DNA from: Deltaproteobacteria bacterium
GTDB taxonomy: Bacteria > Desulfobacterota > Syntrophobacteria > BM002
DNA length: 5,604 nucleotides
Reading direction: 5' to 3'
Assembly: GCA_020350905.1 (NCBI GenBank)
Contig: CP070843.1
Span: forward strand, 2,079,084 to 2,084,687
The position numbers and the translations under genes were made by a program. Position 1 is the first letter of the stretch. Every line of letters begins with the position of its first letter. The notes under the pieces were generated by a model that saw only the letters and a program-made list of their open reading frames with translations, did not search any database and was not told the origin of the DNA. Shown here in pieces: positions 4,685 through 5,604 of the stretch.

Positions 4685-5074
4685 ATGAACCTGCAAGTCG
4701 AAACAGCGCTTTCATCAGAAAGAGTTTTAAAAAGCAACAATAAAAAAATGAGCGGGAAAGAACAACGCATCAATCCCAGACGTCAGGTCAGATGGCCTGT
4801 TTCAATCCTGGCCGCTGATGGGTCAAGGCGAGGGGAAACGGAGGATATTAGTTTGGGAGGTGCTTTCATCCGATGCGAGAAGCCTCCACCTCCAGATGAA
4901 AAGGTATTGCTGACCTATGAGAGCCCCTCCGGCAGCATGCGGTTTGTTCTTGCTAGGGTAGCCTGGACAAACCTTGAATCTGAGGGCAGCAGCGACAAAC
5001 AAATTGGGATGGGTATTCAGTTCCTTCATTTACTTAGTACTTCACGACTTGTAGAGAGAGCAGAGAGTTCATAA
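4685..5074 (+). CDS. PilZ-domain protein (second candidate c-di-GMP effector)
   Basis: A 129-residue soluble protein. A polar N-terminal extension (1-27) precedes the PilZ domain (about 28-117). The first motif is R32-x3-R36 (PRRQVRWPV) and the second D54-x-S56-x-x-G59 (EDISLGGAFI); both cyclic di-GMP motifs are therefore complete. The domain ends with the typical GMGIQFLHL strand (108-116). The ATG has no ribosome site of its own but lies three bases after the stop of the 33-residue frame, which suggests reinitiation. ATG 4748 (residue 22) is an alternative that also keeps the domain, again without a clear ribosome site. It is only about as similar to the 3830 protein as expected for distant family members, so a recent tandem duplication is unlikely. 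Any role in motility, polysaccharide or attachment control is by family only. Confidence 0.85.
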   Translation: MNLQVETALSSERVLKSNNKKMSGKEQRINPRRQVRWPVSILAADGSRRGETEDISLGGAFIRCEKPPPPDEKVLLTYESPSGSMRFVLARVAWTNLESEGSSDKQIGMGIQFLHLLSTSRLVERAESS

Positions 5075-5100
5075 AATCCCCTAATTGCAGAGTATTCTTT

Positions 5101-5205
5101 GCCAACTTAGTTGTCTCCACCCAGCCAACCTAGTTTATACTCTTTAACTACTTTAAAATATTTACTTTTTCAGAATACCTGTAAAAAACTGTCAACTTAG
5201 TTGGC
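5101..5205. promoter_or_regulatory. Cluster of three palindromic operator-like sites
   Basis: CAACTTAGTTG occurs exactly at 5103-5113 and 5193-5203, with a diverged copy CAACCTAGTTT at 5126-5136. Each is a 5-1-5 palindrome (CAACT/AGTTG). Flanking bases extend the symmetry: GCCAACTTAGTTGTC and GTCAACTTAGTTGGC. Centres are 23, 67 and 90 bases apart. Such multiple identical palindromes upstream of a gene are typical of binding sites for a dimeric regulator. Confidence 0.55.
5111..5141 (+). promoter_or_regulatory. Candidate promoter interleaved with the operator-like sites
   Basis: TATACT at 5136-5141 is 5/6 to a -10. TTGTCT at 5111-5116 is a 4/6 -35, with a long 19-base spacer. The first palindrome overlaps the -35 and the second abuts the -10; the third would be about 50 bases into the transcript. 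It would drive the gene at 5413 with a leader of about 265 bases. Confidence 0.3.
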
Positions 5206-5226
5206 ACTCGTCCGCATAATATGTGT

Positions 5227-5244
5227 CAGATATTTCGCTATCTG
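5227..5244 (+). promoter_or_regulatory. Small leader hairpin
   Basis: CAGATA (5227-5232) pairs perfectly with TATCTG (5239-5244) around TTTCGC. It lies between the third palindrome and the 5413 gene. The stem is short and its function is unknown. Confidence 0.35.
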
Positions 5245-5412
5245 CTGTCGCACAACGGATCAGAATCCCGTGCAATATTAAATGGTTGAGTGTTATTTTA
5301 TCTCCCCAGTATTAGTTTGGTACGTTAGTTGCCACCCTGGGTGAGGCAAAGGTATCAGTATTGTTGAGAGAGACACCTTACGAAAACATGAAAACGACAC
5401 GGGGAAATTAAA

Positions 5413-5604
5413 ATGAGGACTTACGGTATCTCCAACAAAGATCTGGATTTTGTGCGAAAGTACTGCCTCGGTGGAACCTTCCCTGCCAGTGATGAACGCT
5501 GTCTTTATGCAAAAGCAAAACTACTTGGCACCTATGGCGACCGCGAACAACCGGACGGAATCTTTCTTTGTCGATATCCAGGCGCAACAACGCCCACACA
5601 CAAA
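5413..5604 (+). CDS. Unrecognised protein, N-terminal part (runs off window)
   Basis: ATG 5413 follows GGGGA (5401-5405) by seven bases, and the frame stays open for 64 codons to the window edge, so only the N-terminus is visible. It begins MRTYGISNKDLDFVRKYC and continues with mixed, soluble-protein composition including C18, C30 and C53, and no signal peptide or membrane segment. I recognise no domain. A seven-codon frame (5388-5411) ends one base before its ATG. The upstream region carries the operator-like palindromes, so this gene is the likely target of that regulation. Confidence 0.6.
   Translation, partial: MRTYGISNKDLDFVRKYCLGGTFPASDERCLYAKAKLLGTYGDREQPDGIFLCRYPGATTPTHK

Overview
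The window looks like accessory or intergenic-rich DNA from a Gram-negative bacterium, most likely deltaproteobacterial in the broad sense. The basis is the combination of a delta-60 beta-propeller repeat ending in a poly-Gly/CFIATAA tail, two PilZ proteins, an AraC regulator with an arabinose-binding-type sensor domain, and a TGGAGTAn octamer palindrome of a kind I associate with such genomes. This is family-level recognition, not a database match. Coding density is low, and several genes are truncated or minimal.

Positions 1-224 hold a hairpin-rich segment with a promoter-like sequence in front and a strong intrinsic terminator behind, so it may encode a small RNA. About 530 bases follow without a supportable gene. 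Next is a 122-residue paired-CxxC protein (755-1123) whose C-terminus is a 15-residue tandem repeat; its stop codon falls where a fourth repeat would begin. A second terminator lies at 1349-1386. It and the first terminator are each followed by a copy of the same roughly 72-base direct repeat (206-276 and 1368-1441), so the gene is bracketed by related sequence.

A good sigma70-like promoter (1506-1534) and a leader with a stable hairpin precede a 116-residue exported protein (1732-2082). It carries a single delta-60 repeat and a CFI-box that ends abruptly. Two terminators with the same GCGGAG/CTCCGC stem separate it from the convergent AraC-family regulator (2412-3410, minus strand).

Upstream of the AraC gene is an untranslated, highly palindromic stretch (3561-3758): GC-rich hairpins followed by inverted arrays of an 8-bp repeat. 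Next comes a c-di-GMP-type cluster: a PilZ protein (3830-4282), an overlapping response-regulator remnant (4257-4391), a 33-residue membrane peptide (4580-4681) and, three bases later, a second PilZ protein (4685-5074). Both PilZ proteins keep the RxxxR and DxSxxG ligand-binding motifs, so they are plausible c-di-GMP effectors. The two-component partner has lost its phosphoacceptor.

The last intergenic region (5075-5412) has three copies of a CAACTTAGTTG-like palindrome around a candidate promoter. It leads to an unrecognised gene that runs off the window end (5413 onward). Nothing here is clearly a complete new system. The strongest leads are the candidate small RNA, the operator array, and the PilZ / micro-membrane-protein pairing.
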